Part shown: one piece after another, positions 49,001 through 56,719 of the stretch
Numbering within the stretch: position 1 is the stretch's first letter
Layout: each line of letters opens with the position of its first letter
Source: ZC4RG30 sp049841155
GTDB taxonomy: Bacteria; Pseudomonadota; Gammaproteobacteria; Steroidobacterales; Steroidobacteraceae
Length of the DNA stretch: 64,000 nucleotides
Direction of reading: 5' to 3'
NCBI GenBank assembly: GCA_049841155.1
Contig: JASGHI010000003.1
Coordinates: 930,001 to 994,000, forward strand
Notes under the pieces: model-generated
Told to the model about the DNA's origin: nothing
Seen by the model: the letters and a program-made list of their open reading frames with translations, nothing else
Databases searched by the model: none
Program-made: the position numbers and the translations under genes

Positions 49001-49919
49001 AGGCCCCGGGAAAAGGCGAGATCGCCGTGGGATGGTTGTGCGTCTCCACCTTCATCAGGATGTCGACGGGCTCGCGATGCGCGCCATACACGCCCGTGAG
49101 CGGATCGGGAAAGTAACGCGCAGCCACCGGGCCTTCGATCACGGCGGCATTGTCGCGGTACGCCGAGAGCACGCCCGCGGGCGAGACCGCATGCGTGTTG
49201 CGGATCATCGCGAACAGCGAGCGCGGCTGCTGCTGCCCGTCGATGACGAACTCCGCGTTGAATATCTTGTGCCGGCAATGCTCGGAGTTCGCCTGGGCGA
49301 ACATCATGAGCTCGACATCCGTAGGGTCGCGGCCGAGGCGCGCAAAGGCCGCTGCGAGATAATCGATCTCGTCGTCGCTGAGCGCCAGGCCCAGCGTGCG
49401 GTTCGCGGCATGCAGCGCAGCGGCATCGCGTCCCACCGTCGCCAGCGGCCGCGGCGCATGGCGCACGAAGAGATCGGCGCAGGCCTCGGGCGCAAGCAGC
49501 ACGGCCTCGGTCATGCGGTCGTGCAGCACCGCGCAGAGCCGCTGCAGCGCCGGCGCCGGCAGGACTTGCGCGGCGACGATGTAGAAGGCCACGCCGCGCT
49601 CGATGCGGCGGATCTGTGCGAACCCGCAGGCCCGCGCAATGTCGGTGGCCTTGCTGGACCAGGGCGAAGTGGTGCCGGGACGTGGAGCGACCAGCAGCCA
49701 CTGGCCCGCAGGTGTGCCTTCCGCGTAGCGCGGCCCGTAGGTCAGGAGCTGCGCCAGCCGCGCGAGCTCGTGGTCCGAAAGCTCGGCATTACTGTCCACC
49801 AGATGCAGGTAGCGGCTCTGCAGCGATCGCACACGCGGCTCGATGGCCTGCACCTGCGCCAGCAGTTTGGCGAGACGGAATCCGGAATGGGCGGGACCGC
49901 CCGGCAGCTGCCGTATCAC
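46038..49919 (-). CDS. purL: Phosphoribosylformylglycinamidine synthase PurL
   Basis: A 1293-residue large-type FGAM synthase (E. coli 1295). It converts FGAR, glutamine and ATP to FGAM in purine synthesis. The N-terminal domain has VAPRPGTTSPWSSKATDIARACG. Two ATP-grasp-like halves follow (VETHNHPTAISPFPGASTGSGGEIRDEG in the first). The C-terminal glutaminase has its nucleophile in GVCNGCQML. The start is GTG at 49917-49919 by comparison with the E. coli start; 21 open codons upstream belong to the DUF1820 region. The stop of the upstream DUF1820 gene is one base away. Confidence 0.96.
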   Translation of the reverse strand: MIRQLPGGPAHSGFRLAKLLAQVQAIEPRVRSLQSRYLHLVDSNAELSDHELARLAQLLTYGPRYAEGTPAGQWLLVAPRPGTTSPWSSKATDIARACGFAQIRRIERGVAFYIVAAQVLPAPALQRLCAVLHDRMTEAVLLAPEACADLFVRHAPRPLATVGRDAAALHAANRTLGLALSDDEIDYLAAAFARLGRDPTDVELMMFAQANSEHCRHKIFNAEFVIDGQQQPRSLFAMIRNTHAVSPAGVLSAYRDNAAVIEGPVAARYFPDPLTGVYGAHREPVDILMKVETHNHPTAISPFPGASTGSGGEIRDEGATGKGAKPKAGLVGYSVSNLCIPGFLQPWERPFGKPERIVSSLDIMIEAPLGAAAFNNEFGRPCIAGYFRSFEQPVPGAAGRARGYHKPIMIAGGLGNVRRQDVEKDEVPPGAHLVVLGGPAMLIGLGGGAASSMGSGQSSADLDFASVQRGNPEIERRAQEVIDRCWALGADNPIHLIHDVGAGGLSNAIPEAVAHSNRGACVELRDIPNAEPGMSPMEIWCNEAQERYVLVVSERGLAAFERIAQRERCPYAVVGRLTDDGLLKVHDREFGNHPVDLPIDVLLGKPPRMKRDVRSTRLPAAAFALPAHKIGEAALRVLQHPAVADKTFLITIGDRSVGGMVSRDQMVGPWQVPVADVAVTTSDYFHCCGEAMAMGERTPLALLDPAAAARIAVTEALTNILAADVRSLSDIRLSANWMAACGEPGEDAALYAAVHAVGMELCPQLGIAIPVGKDSLSMKTAWSEGAEHKSVVAPVSLIVSAFAPVGDVRRTLTPQLATDAGPTRLLLVDLGAGRSRLGGSILAQVYGGLGDVAPDLDEPAALRGFVAALRTVRERDLVLAYHDISDGGVFATLAEMAFASHCGLDVSLPAGEGGLAARLFAEEPGVVLQVRAADVGALRTAFAAQGIGALLHDIGAPRGDLQMMFICGGERFDSDWVTLRRAWSETSHRMRLLRDDPECAREEFAAQTDPANPGLQVRLGFDAQDDIAAPFITRGGRPRVAVLREQGVNSQVEMAAALELAGFEAHDVHMSDILSDARELAQFRGLVVCGGFSYGDVLGAGEGWAKSILFHARTREEFQRYFARPETFTLGVCNGCQMLAALKSLIPGTAHWPRFVRNRGEQFEGRLSQVEILPSSAVLLEGMAGSLLPVVVSHGEGRAEFADVAQQAALAGASQIALRYVDGAGRAALHYPANPNGSPLGIAAVTNDDGRVLITMPHPERAFRTVQHSWHPRGGGEFSGWMRLFRNARRFAG

Positions 49920-49920
49920 G

Positions 49921-50259
49921 TCAGGACTTGTGGCCCGGATCGGGCGCCTGTGTGTAGAAGGGCGCGGGGAACTGCGCCACATTGCCCTCGAACTGGCTGA
50001 TCTTGCTGGCGCCGCGCTTGCTCACTTCGTCGATGCGCAATACCGAGTGCATAGGCAGGTAGCTGCGCCTGACGTTCTCGAACTCGGCCTTGATGCGCTC
50101 CTCGGCCGGATCGAGCACCACGCCCGAGCGCTCGCCGAAGATCAGCTCCTCGACCTCGACGAAACCCAGCATTGCGCCGTGACTGACCTTGCGGGCGTAG
50201 ATCTCGTAAACCTTGCCCTGGTTCACGAACAGGACCTTGAAAATGTGATGGGATGCCAT
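49921..50259 (-). CDS. DUF1820 family protein
   Basis: A 112-residue protein of unknown function widespread in gammaproteobacteria. It opens HHIFKVLFVNQGKVYEIYARKV, continues with GFVEVEELIFGE, and has no signal or membrane segment. It is immediately before purL, one base from its GTG, so the two are probably co-transcribed. I recognise the family but not a function. Confidence 0.85.
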   Translation of the reverse strand: MASHHIFKVLFVNQGKVYEIYARKVSHGAMLGFVEVEELIFGERSGVVLDPAEERIKAEFENVRRSYLPMHSVLRIDEVSKRGASKISQFEGNVAQFPAPFYTQAPDPGHKS

Positions 50260-50297
50260 AGTGACCCGGGTGGCGGCGCCAACTTGGGCCGCCCCCC

Positions 50298-50303
50298 ATT
50301 ATA
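50298..50303 (-). promoter_or_regulatory. Candidate -10 box for DUF1820-purL
   Basis: On the minus strand this is an exact TATAAT, 38 bp upstream of the DUF1820 ATG, in the 87-bp space shared with the divergent FHA gene. No good -35 box is at the right distance. On the plus strand an overlapping TATAGT could serve the FHA gene. Confidence 0.4.
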
Positions 50304-50346
50304 GTGCAGGTCGGGCAACTCAAGGGTCCGGAGGATCCTGCGGCTC

Positions 50347-51513
50347 ATGGCATTGCGCCTCGAAATCATCAGTGATCATCGCCGGGAGCTTGCGGAACGC
50401 TCGCGCATCGTTTTCGGCGTGACGGGCGGCAGCATCGGCCGCGCGCTGGACAACGACTGGGTGCTGCCGGATCCGCAGCGCTACCTGTCGGGGCACCATG
50501 CGCGCGTGCTGTTCCGCCAGGGGGCCTGGTACATCGAGGACACCAGCACCAACGGCGTCTACGTCAACGATGCCACGACGCCGGTGGGCCGGCGCGGCCC
50601 TCATGCCTTGCGCAACGGCGACGTGCTGCGCATGGGCGAATACCGCCTGCAGGTCAACATAGAAACCGGCGAGGCGCTGCCGCCGCCTGGCACCGGCACG
50701 CTGTCGCAGATCGCCGTCGAGCACGTCACGCCGGTGCGCGCCATGGGCGCCGGCACCGACGATCTCGGCGCCTCGCTGAACATCGAGGCGCTGATCCCGG
50801 AATCAGGACCTCGCGGCGGCCGCATCGGCGCCGCCGTGCCGGAAGCGCCGATGTCGGCCCGGCAACGCCTGACGCGGCTGCGGGCTGCCGCACGCGCACG
50901 CCTGGAAGGCGGCCCTGCGGCGCTTGCCGACGTGCGCAACGGCCTGCAGGCTTTCTGCCGCGGCGCCGGCATCGATCCGGCGCGCATGCCCGTCGAGCAC
51001 GAGGCCCGCGCCCTGCACCTGGCCGGCCAGCTGCTGCGCGAGGCCCTGCTGGGCCTCAAGGAAGTGCTGCGCGCCCAGAAGGTGTTCCGCGACCGCTATG
51101 GCATCGAGACCGATGACGCCGACACGCTCTCACCGCTGAACCGCGCCGCGGACGAATACCTGCTGCAGCTGCTCAGGGGCCACGAGAAACATGAGCTCGA
51201 CGCCGTGATCCAGCTGCGCAGCAACTTCAGTGACGCCAGCGCCCAGACCAGCGCCGTCGATCCGGCGCTGCGCACGGCGCTGGCGCAGTTCCTCGCCCAT
51301 CTGGCGCCGGCAAACGTCGAGGCCCGGGCACGCGACCGCACCGGCGAGGTCTCGCCAGCCGTGGTGTGGGAACGCTACCGGGATGTGTACATGACGCTGC
51401 TGCACGCCACGGGGCAGGAGCTGCCGCACCTGTTCACCGAAGCGCTGGCGCAGGCCTTCCGCCACGAAATCGACAACCAGTCCATCGATACCTTCAAGCC
51501 CCTGCGGGACTGA
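50347..51513 (+). CDS. tagH: FHA-domain protein of the T6SS TagH/ImpI type
   Basis: A 388-residue soluble protein. Residues 1-100 are an FHA domain that reads phosphothreonine: GSIGRALDNDWVLPDPQRYLSGHHA, then DTSTNGVYVN. A loose linker follows, then a helical C-terminal region (about 170-388) with the TagH-type end (RYRDVYMTLLHATGQELPHLFTEALAQAFRHEID). In type VI secretion loci such proteins are phosphorylated partners of a kinase. No other T6SS gene is in the window, though two Ser/Thr kinase genes are. Confidence 0.8.
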   Translation: MALRLEIISDHRRELAERSRIVFGVTGGSIGRALDNDWVLPDPQRYLSGHHARVLFRQGAWYIEDTSTNGVYVNDATTPVGRRGPHALRNGDVLRMGEYRLQVNIETGEALPPPGTGTLSQIAVEHVTPVRAMGAGTDDLGASLNIEALIPESGPRGGRIGAAVPEAPMSARQRLTRLRAAARARLEGGPAALADVRNGLQAFCRGAGIDPARMPVEHEARALHLAGQLLREALLGLKEVLRAQKVFRDRYGIETDDADTLSPLNRAADEYLLQLLRGHEKHELDAVIQLRSNFSDASAQTSAVDPALRTALAQFLAHLAPANVEARARDRTGEVSPAVVWERYRDVYMTLLHATGQELPHLFTEALAQAFRHEIDNQSIDTFKPLRD

Positions 51514-51573
51514 AGCGGCGCGCGCCTCAATGGCGTAGTCTTCCGGCAGGCCTGACAGGAGCCTCCCGCAACC

Positions 51574-52254
51574 GTGACCGACGATACCGGACCACTGCCC
51601 CCCCGAAAGAAACGCCACAGCCTCGCGCGCACGCTGCTCACCGGCATGCTGGCTGCGCTGCCGCTGCTGGCCACGCTGTGGCTGCTGTCCATCGCCATCG
51701 ATTTCCTGCTGAAGTGGTTCGGACCCGACAGCCGCATGGGGCATGTGCTGGGCATGCTGGGCGTGGGCATCTGGGGCAGCGGCTGGTCGGGCTACCTGAT
51801 CGGGCTCGCGATCGCCATGGCCCTGCTGTTCGGCCTGGGCGTGCTGATCGAAAGGGGCCTCGCGGCATGGCTGGTGTGGCTGGTGGATGCCGTGGTCGGG
51901 CGCATTCCGGTGGTGCGTACCATCTACGAGACCATCGAGAAATTCGTCAGCGTGTTCTCCCAGCGTGACCGCACCAAGCTGCACTCCATGAGGCCGGTGT
52001 GGTGCCACTTCGGTGACGGCAGCGTGGCGGCACTGGGGCTGCTGTCCTCTCCCGAATCCATTCTCGTCGGCGGCCGCCCCTGCTATGCCGTGATCATCCC
52101 CACGGCGCCGGTGCCCATCGGCGGCGGCCTGCTATTCATGCCGGTGGAGTGGATCACTCCCGCGGAGATCGGCATGGAGGCCGTGACCAGCATCTACGTA
52201 TCCATGGGCGTCACGGCGCCACAGTTCCTGCCGACGCAGCCGGCGGCGAAGTAG
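51574..52254 (+). CDS. DUF502 inner-membrane protein
   Basis: A 226-residue protein with two N-terminal membrane segments (around 20-45 and 68-92), then VGRIPVVRTIYETIEKFVSVFS and a C-terminal soluble domain with IIPTAPVPIGGGLLFMPVEWI, typical of DUF502. The function is unknown; plant relatives (LCV/COV) act in trafficking. The start is GTG at 51574 with AGGAG 12 bp before it. The 3' end overlaps the convergent EamA gene by 44 bp. Confidence 0.88.
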   Translation: MTDDTGPLPPRKKRHSLARTLLTGMLAALPLLATLWLLSIAIDFLLKWFGPDSRMGHVLGMLGVGIWGSGWSGYLIGLAIAMALLFGLGVLIERGLAAWLVWLVDAVVGRIPVVRTIYETIEKFVSVFSQRDRTKLHSMRPVWCHFGDGSVAALGLLSSPESILVGGRPCYAVIIPTAPVPIGGGLLFMPVEWITPAEIGMEAVTSIYVSMGVTAPQFLPTQPAAK

Positions 52255-53095
52255 CTGCGGCCGCCGTTGCGGCCGCGCCCACCGACGAGACGATGATGAG
52301 CCCGATGGCCAGCCACTGGCCCGGAAGCAGCCGTTCGCCCAGGAACGCCAGGCCCATCAGCGCACCGACCGCCGGCTCGGCACTGAGCAGGGTTCCGAAG
52401 GTATGCGAGGGCAGCTGGCGCAGCGCCAGCATCTCCAGCGCAAAGGGAATGGCGGTGGAGGCCACGCCGACCAGCACGCCCAGCGTCAGCACCTTGGGCA
52501 CCAGCAATGCGGCCCCCGCATGCGCGACCCCCACCGGCGCCACCAGCACCGCGGCGATGATGGTGCCAGCCGCGGCGGTTGCCGGACCATGGATCTGTCC
52601 GGCCCGTTTGCCGGTGAGGATGTACAGCGCCCAGCAGCACCCCGCCAGCAGCGCCAGCAGCAGGCCGCGCCAGTCCAGCTGCGCGGCCTGGGCGCGCAGC
52701 GGCAGCAGCAGGAGCAGCCCCGCGACGGCGAGCCCGACCCACAGCAGGTCCAGCCGCCGGCGCGAGGCCAGCACGGCAACGGCCAGCGGGCCGGTGAACT
52801 CCACCGCGATCGCAATGCCCAGAGGGACGTAAGCCAGGGATTTGTAGAAGGCGAAGTTCATCACGCCCACCACCACGCCGTAGGCGGCCAGCGGCCGCCA
52901 GCCCCCCCGGCCCAGCTGCAGGCGCCACGGGCGCAACACCAGGGTCAGCAGCAGCGCCCCCACGACCAGGCGCAGCGCCGTGGCCCCTTCGGCCCCTACC
53001 ACCGGGAACAGGCTCTTGGCCAGCACCGCGCCCGCAGTCAACGACACCATGGCAAGAAACATGGCGCCGATGGCGCCGGAATTGGAGACCTGCAT
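52211..53095 (-). CDS. rhtA: EamA/RhtA-type exporter
   Basis: A 294-residue inner-membrane protein with ten membrane segments in two repeats. It resembles RhtA, a threonine/homoserine exporter: ALRLVVGALLLTLVLRPW, YKSLAYVPLGIAIAVEFTGPLAVAVL and SAEPAVGALMGLAFLGERL are close to that subgroup. The substrate remains a guess. The Ala-rich C-terminus overlaps the DUF502 gene tail. Confidence 0.8.
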   Translation of the reverse strand: MQVSNSGAIGAMFLAMVSLTAGAVLAKSLFPVVGAEGATALRLVVGALLLTLVLRPWRLQLGRGGWRPLAAYGVVVGVMNFAFYKSLAYVPLGIAIAVEFTGPLAVAVLASRRRLDLLWVGLAVAGLLLLLPLRAQAAQLDWRGLLLALLAGCCWALYILTGKRAGQIHGPATAAAGTIIAAVLVAPVGVAHAGAALLVPKVLTLGVLVGVASTAIPFALEMLALRQLPSHTFGTLLSAEPAVGALMGLAFLGERLLPGQWLAIGLIIVSSVGAAATAAAATSPPAASAGTVAP

Positions 53096-53129
53096 GCAGG
53101 CAGGCTACACGCTCCGGCGCTTCACTGCC

Positions 53130-55028
53130 TCAATGCTGCGCCGCCTTCTCCGCGCCGATGCCGGTGTTCTGCCGCACATAGAGCTCGTCCCACTTGTCGC
53201 GGGCATGGCGGTCGCGCCGCCACAGCAGCGAACCCAGCAGCACGCACAGGAAACCCAGTGGAATGGAATAGATGCCCGGGTTCTTCAGTGAAATGAGCGG
53301 TTTTTCCAGGCCCACCAGGCTGGTCTCCCGGCCCTCGAGGCTGCTGACCGTGGTGCGCGCCGTCGCCAGCGCCGCCTGCGCATCCCGCAGTGCGGATTCG
53401 GCCTGTTGCTTCGCCGCCCCGTCGGCCGCGCGCGCGAGTCCGGCCTCCAGATCCGCGATCCTTGCCGGCGCAGCGTCGATGACTTTCTGCGCCGCCTCGC
53501 GCTCGATCTTCGGATAGGACATGTTCGGCGAGACCAGCACCAGCGTGACCGCGGCAATCGTGCCCACCGTCATGCCGAGCACGATGCCGCCGGTATTGCA
53601 GCGCTTCCAGTACAGCGTCAGCAGCACGCAGGGCAGATTGCTCGACGCCGCGACGGCAAAGGCAAGCCCGACCAGATGCGCCACGTTCTGGCCCTTGGCG
53701 AGAATGCCGATGGCAATGGACACGGCGCCCACGACCACGGCGCTCACGCGCGCGGCGCGTACTTCCTCGGCGGGCGTGGCGTGCTCGCCCTTGATGACTC
53801 CTACCCAGATGTCATGCGACATCGCCGATGCCGAGGCCAGCACCAGCCCCGCGACCACCGCGACGATGGTGGCGAAAGCCACCGCCGCAACGAAGGCCAG
53901 GAAGAAATTGCCCAGCGCCGATTCGGCGCCGCCGCCGATGAACTGCGCCAGCAGCGGCGCGGCAAGATTGCCGCCCTTGTCGAAGCTCGCGATGGTCGCG
54001 GCGCCCACGTTCAGCGCCGCGCCATTGCCGATGATCAGCGTCAGCACGTAGAACCCACCGATGATGCCCATCGCCCAGATCACCGACACGCGCGCCTGGT
54101 GCGCATTCGGCACGGTGAAAAAGCGCATCAGGATATGGGGCAAGCCCGCCGTGCCCAGCACCAGCGCCATGCCGAGGGAGATCTGGTCGATAGGGTTCTT
54201 CAGGTACAGGCCGGGCTCCAGGAAGCGCTGGCCCAGTTCGGCCGCCGTCATGCCCCCATCGCCGCCCAGCACCTTGGCCACCTGCGCGTGGACTTTGGGA
54301 TCGCCGACCACGGCATCGAGGAATCCGGGCAGGCTGAAGCCGTACGGCGCCCAGGTGAGTATCACCAGCACGATGGAGGCGATCACCAGCAGGATGGCCT
54401 TGATGATCTGCACCCAGGTGGTCGCGACCATGCCGCCGAACACCACGTACGCGAGCATCAGCACGCCGACCACCGCCACCGAGATCTCGTAGTCGATGCC
54501 GATGAGCGTCTTCACCAGCACGCCGCCGCCGACCATCTGCGCGGTGAGGTAGATGGTCGAGACCGTGACCGTGGACACCGCGGCCAGCACCTTGGAAGTC
54601 TTGTAGTGGTTGCGGTACGCGAGGATGTCGCCCAGCGTGTACTTGCCGATGTTGCGGCAGGGTTCGGCGATGACCAGCAGCACCGTGATGTAGGCCACCA
54701 GCCAGCCCACCGAATACATGAAACCGTCGTAGCCATACAGCGAGATCAGGCCGGCGATGCCGAGAAACGACGCCGCCGAGAGATAGTCGCCCGCAATGGC
54801 CCAGCCGTTCTGCAGGCCGCTGATCGAACGCCCCGCTGCATAGAACTGCTGGGCGGACTTGACGCGCTTGGCGGCGAGCCAGGTCACATACATCGTCAGT
54901 GCGATGATGGCGGCGAATACGCCGATCGTGAGCCCGGCGAAACGCTCGGGAACGGCACCGCCTGTGAACGCGAATGCGCCCGGGCTCGCTGCCATTGCGG
55001 CCAGCGCCGCGGCGGCCTTGCGGTTCAT
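53130..55028 (-). CDS. actP: ActP-type sodium:solute (acetate) symporter
   Basis: A 632-residue member of the sodium:solute symporter family with about 13 membrane segments. FYAAGRSISGLQNGWAIAGDYLSAASFLGIAG and LGTAGLPHILMRFFTVPNAHQAR are hallmarks of ActP-like proteins. It is about 80 residues longer than E. coli ActP (549). Residues 500-577 form an Ala/Arg/Glu-rich, heptad-like, probably coiled-coil stretch before the last membrane segment. The start ATG overlaps the DUF485 stop. Acetate or another short carboxylate is a likely substrate. Confidence 0.9.
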   Translation of the reverse strand: MNRKAAAALAAMAASPGAFAFTGGAVPERFAGLTIGVFAAIIALTMYVTWLAAKRVKSAQQFYAAGRSISGLQNGWAIAGDYLSAASFLGIAGLISLYGYDGFMYSVGWLVAYITVLLVIAEPCRNIGKYTLGDILAYRNHYKTSKVLAAVSTVTVSTIYLTAQMVGGGVLVKTLIGIDYEISVAVVGVLMLAYVVFGGMVATTWVQIIKAILLVIASIVLVILTWAPYGFSLPGFLDAVVGDPKVHAQVAKVLGGDGGMTAAELGQRFLEPGLYLKNPIDQISLGMALVLGTAGLPHILMRFFTVPNAHQARVSVIWAMGIIGGFYVLTLIIGNGAALNVGAATIASFDKGGNLAAPLLAQFIGGGAESALGNFFLAFVAAVAFATIVAVVAGLVLASASAMSHDIWVGVIKGEHATPAEEVRAARVSAVVVGAVSIAIGILAKGQNVAHLVGLAFAVAASSNLPCVLLTLYWKRCNTGGIVLGMTVGTIAAVTLVLVSPNMSYPKIEREAAQKVIDAAPARIADLEAGLARAADGAAKQQAESALRDAQAALATARTTVSSLEGRETSLVGLEKPLISLKNPGIYSIPLGFLCVLLGSLLWRRDRHARDKWDELYVRQNTGIGAEKAAQH

Positions 55029-55342
55029 CGGCCCTCCTCCGCCGAGCGCGCGATTTCCCGCGCCATGGCATCGAAGCGGCGGCTGGCATGCCGCGAATAG
55101 ATGAAGGCGATGGCCCAGGCGACGATGAACTCGGACAGCGCGAACAGCAGCCCGACATTGACCGGCCCCCAGACCTGCTTCCTGAAGAGATCGACCCAGT
55201 ACACCGCGCCCACCGGCAGCAGGAAGTAGTAGACGACGGAGAAGGCCATCAGCCCCCAGAGAAAACGGCTCTTGCTCCGGTGCAGCGCTTCGAAGCGCGG
55301 ATCCCTGGCTATTGCAACCCAGTCGACGGAGGAAGTTGTCAT
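55025..55342 (-). CDS. yjcH: DUF485 (YjcH-type) membrane protein
   Basis: A 105-residue protein with two membrane segments (around 35-55 and 65-87), starting MTTSSVDWVAIARDPRFEALHRSKSRF. DUF485 genes nearly always precede actP-type symporters. A longer open frame upstream starts in non-family sequence, so 55342 was chosen. The 132-bp gap upstream, up to the MFS gene end at 55475, holds no gene; a TATCAT box near 55446-55451 on the minus strand could be a -10. Confidence 0.9.
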   Translation of the reverse strand: MTTSSVDWVAIARDPRFEALHRSKSRFLWGLMAFSVVYYFLLPVGAVYWVDLFRKQVWGPVNVGLLFALSEFIVAWAIAFIYSRHASRRFDAMAREIARSAEEGR

Positions 55343-55474
55343 GGCGAGGCACTCGATGAGAGGTTGGAATTTGTTCGAGCTGAGCCCGTCTACGCCCTGC
55401 AGCAATGCCGCATGGCCGATGAACACCAGTCCCCCCGCACCCGATGATACACAGGAGCCGCGGATGCGTCTCTT

Positions 55475-56719
55475 TCAGTGCAGCTGCGCCTTCTCCTGCC
55501 GCGAACGCACAATGGCCGCGCCGAACAGCACTGCGGCGACCAGGCCGACGCCGGCGGCCGAAACCTGCGCGTACCGCAGGCCCTGAGAACCGTATTGCGG
55601 CGTCAGCGCATCACTGACGAGCCCCACTGCCAGCGGCCCCAGCCCCAGTCCAATGAGGTTGACCACGAAGAAGAACACCGATGAGGCCAGCGCGCGCATC
55701 TCCGGCACCACCATGCCCTGGATCACGGCGACGCTCGGCGCCAGCATGAAGACGACCAGAACGTGGGCAACGAAGAGGGCAGCCACGGCCGCATGCAGCC
55801 CCGGACTCAGGTAGGCGATCACGCTGAAGGGCACCGAAAGCGCCTGGCCAACCAGGCAGATGCGCAGGTACCAGGCCGGATCGCGCCGGCCCAGGCGGTC
55901 GGCGAGTACGCCGCCCAGCCAGGTGCCGATGATCCCCGAGACGCTGGAAGTCACGGCCAGCACGATGCCGGTAGTACCCAGCGGGAGGCCATGGCTGCGC
56001 ATGAGGTACGAGGGATTGAAGCTCCCTGTGCCGTAGATCACGAAGGTTCCTGCTGCCGTGGCCAGCGTGACCAGCCAGAACATCGGCTGCCCCGTGAGCG
56101 CGGCCACGGCCTGCCCGAATCCCGGCGGCGCCGTGGCCGAAGGTGTGCGCAGCGGTTCGGCAACGGTGAAGCGCAACAGCAGCGCCAGCAGGATGCCGGG
56201 AATGCCGGCGATCAGCAGCGCATGGCGCCACCCGATGTATTCGCCGAACTGGCCGCCGAACACGTACCCCGCTGCAACCCCGAAGTACAGGCCAATGGTG
56301 AACAGCGCAAATGCGCGAGCGCGCTCCCCCGGGGCAAACAGGTCCGAGATCATGGAATGCGATGGCGGGATGCTGCCCGCTTCGCCGATACCCACGCCGA
56401 TGCGCAGCAGCACCAGCTGCAGGTAGTTCTGCGCCGCGCCGCACAGCATGGTCATCGCGCTCCAGAACGTGACCGCCAGCGCGATGATGTTGCGCCGGTT
56501 GCCGCGATCGGCGAGGTAGGCGATCGGAATGCCCGCGATGACATAGAAGACGGCGAAGGCGAAACCGGTCAGCAGGCCCAGCTGCGCGTCGCTCAGGCCC
56601 ATGTCCGCCTTGATCGGCTCCTGCAGGATGACAAGGATCTGGCGGTCGAGGAAATTGCAGCCGTAGACGAGCATCAGCACGCCGAGCACGTAGCCACGCC
56701 GCGGAGCCGCTGCGCTCAA
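55475..56719 (-). CDS. MFS transporter (Spinster-like group)
   Basis: A 414-residue inner-membrane carrier with 12 membrane segments. NFLDRQILVILQEPIKADMGLSDAQLGLLTGFAFAVFYVIAGIPIAYLADRGNRR carries MFS motif A, and GIGEAGSIPPSHSMISDLF is typical of the Spinster-like subgroup common in sphingomonads and steroid or aromatic degraders. It overlaps the aldo-keto reductase gene by four bases. The substrate is unknown. Confidence 0.88.
   Translation of the reverse strand: MSAAAPRRGYVLGVLMLVYGCNFLDRQILVILQEPIKADMGLSDAQLGLLTGFAFAVFYVIAGIPIAYLADRGNRRNIIALAVTFWSAMTMLCGAAQNYLQLVLLRIGVGIGEAGSIPPSHSMISDLFAPGERARAFALFTIGLYFGVAAGYVFGGQFGEYIGWRHALLIAGIPGILLALLLRFTVAEPLRTPSATAPPGFGQAVAALTGQPMFWLVTLATAAGTFVIYGTGSFNPSYLMRSHGLPLGTTGIVLAVTSSVSGIIGTWLGGVLADRLGRRDPAWYLRICLVGQALSVPFSVIAYLSPGLHAAVAALFVAHVLVVFMLAPSVAVIQGMVVPEMRALASSVFFFVVNLIGLGLGPLAVGLVSDALTPQYGSQGLRYAQVSAAGVGLVAAVLFGAAIVRSRQEKAQLH

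Noticed and set aside
45723..50000. A 1425-codon open frame antisense to purL
   Set aside because: PurL on the other strand is unmistakable; the open frame reflects GC-rich codon bias and its product is His/Arg/Ala-rich without domains.
50347..51513. Part of a type VI secretion cluster
   Set aside because: No TssB/C, Hcp, VgrG or TssJKL genes flank it on either side.
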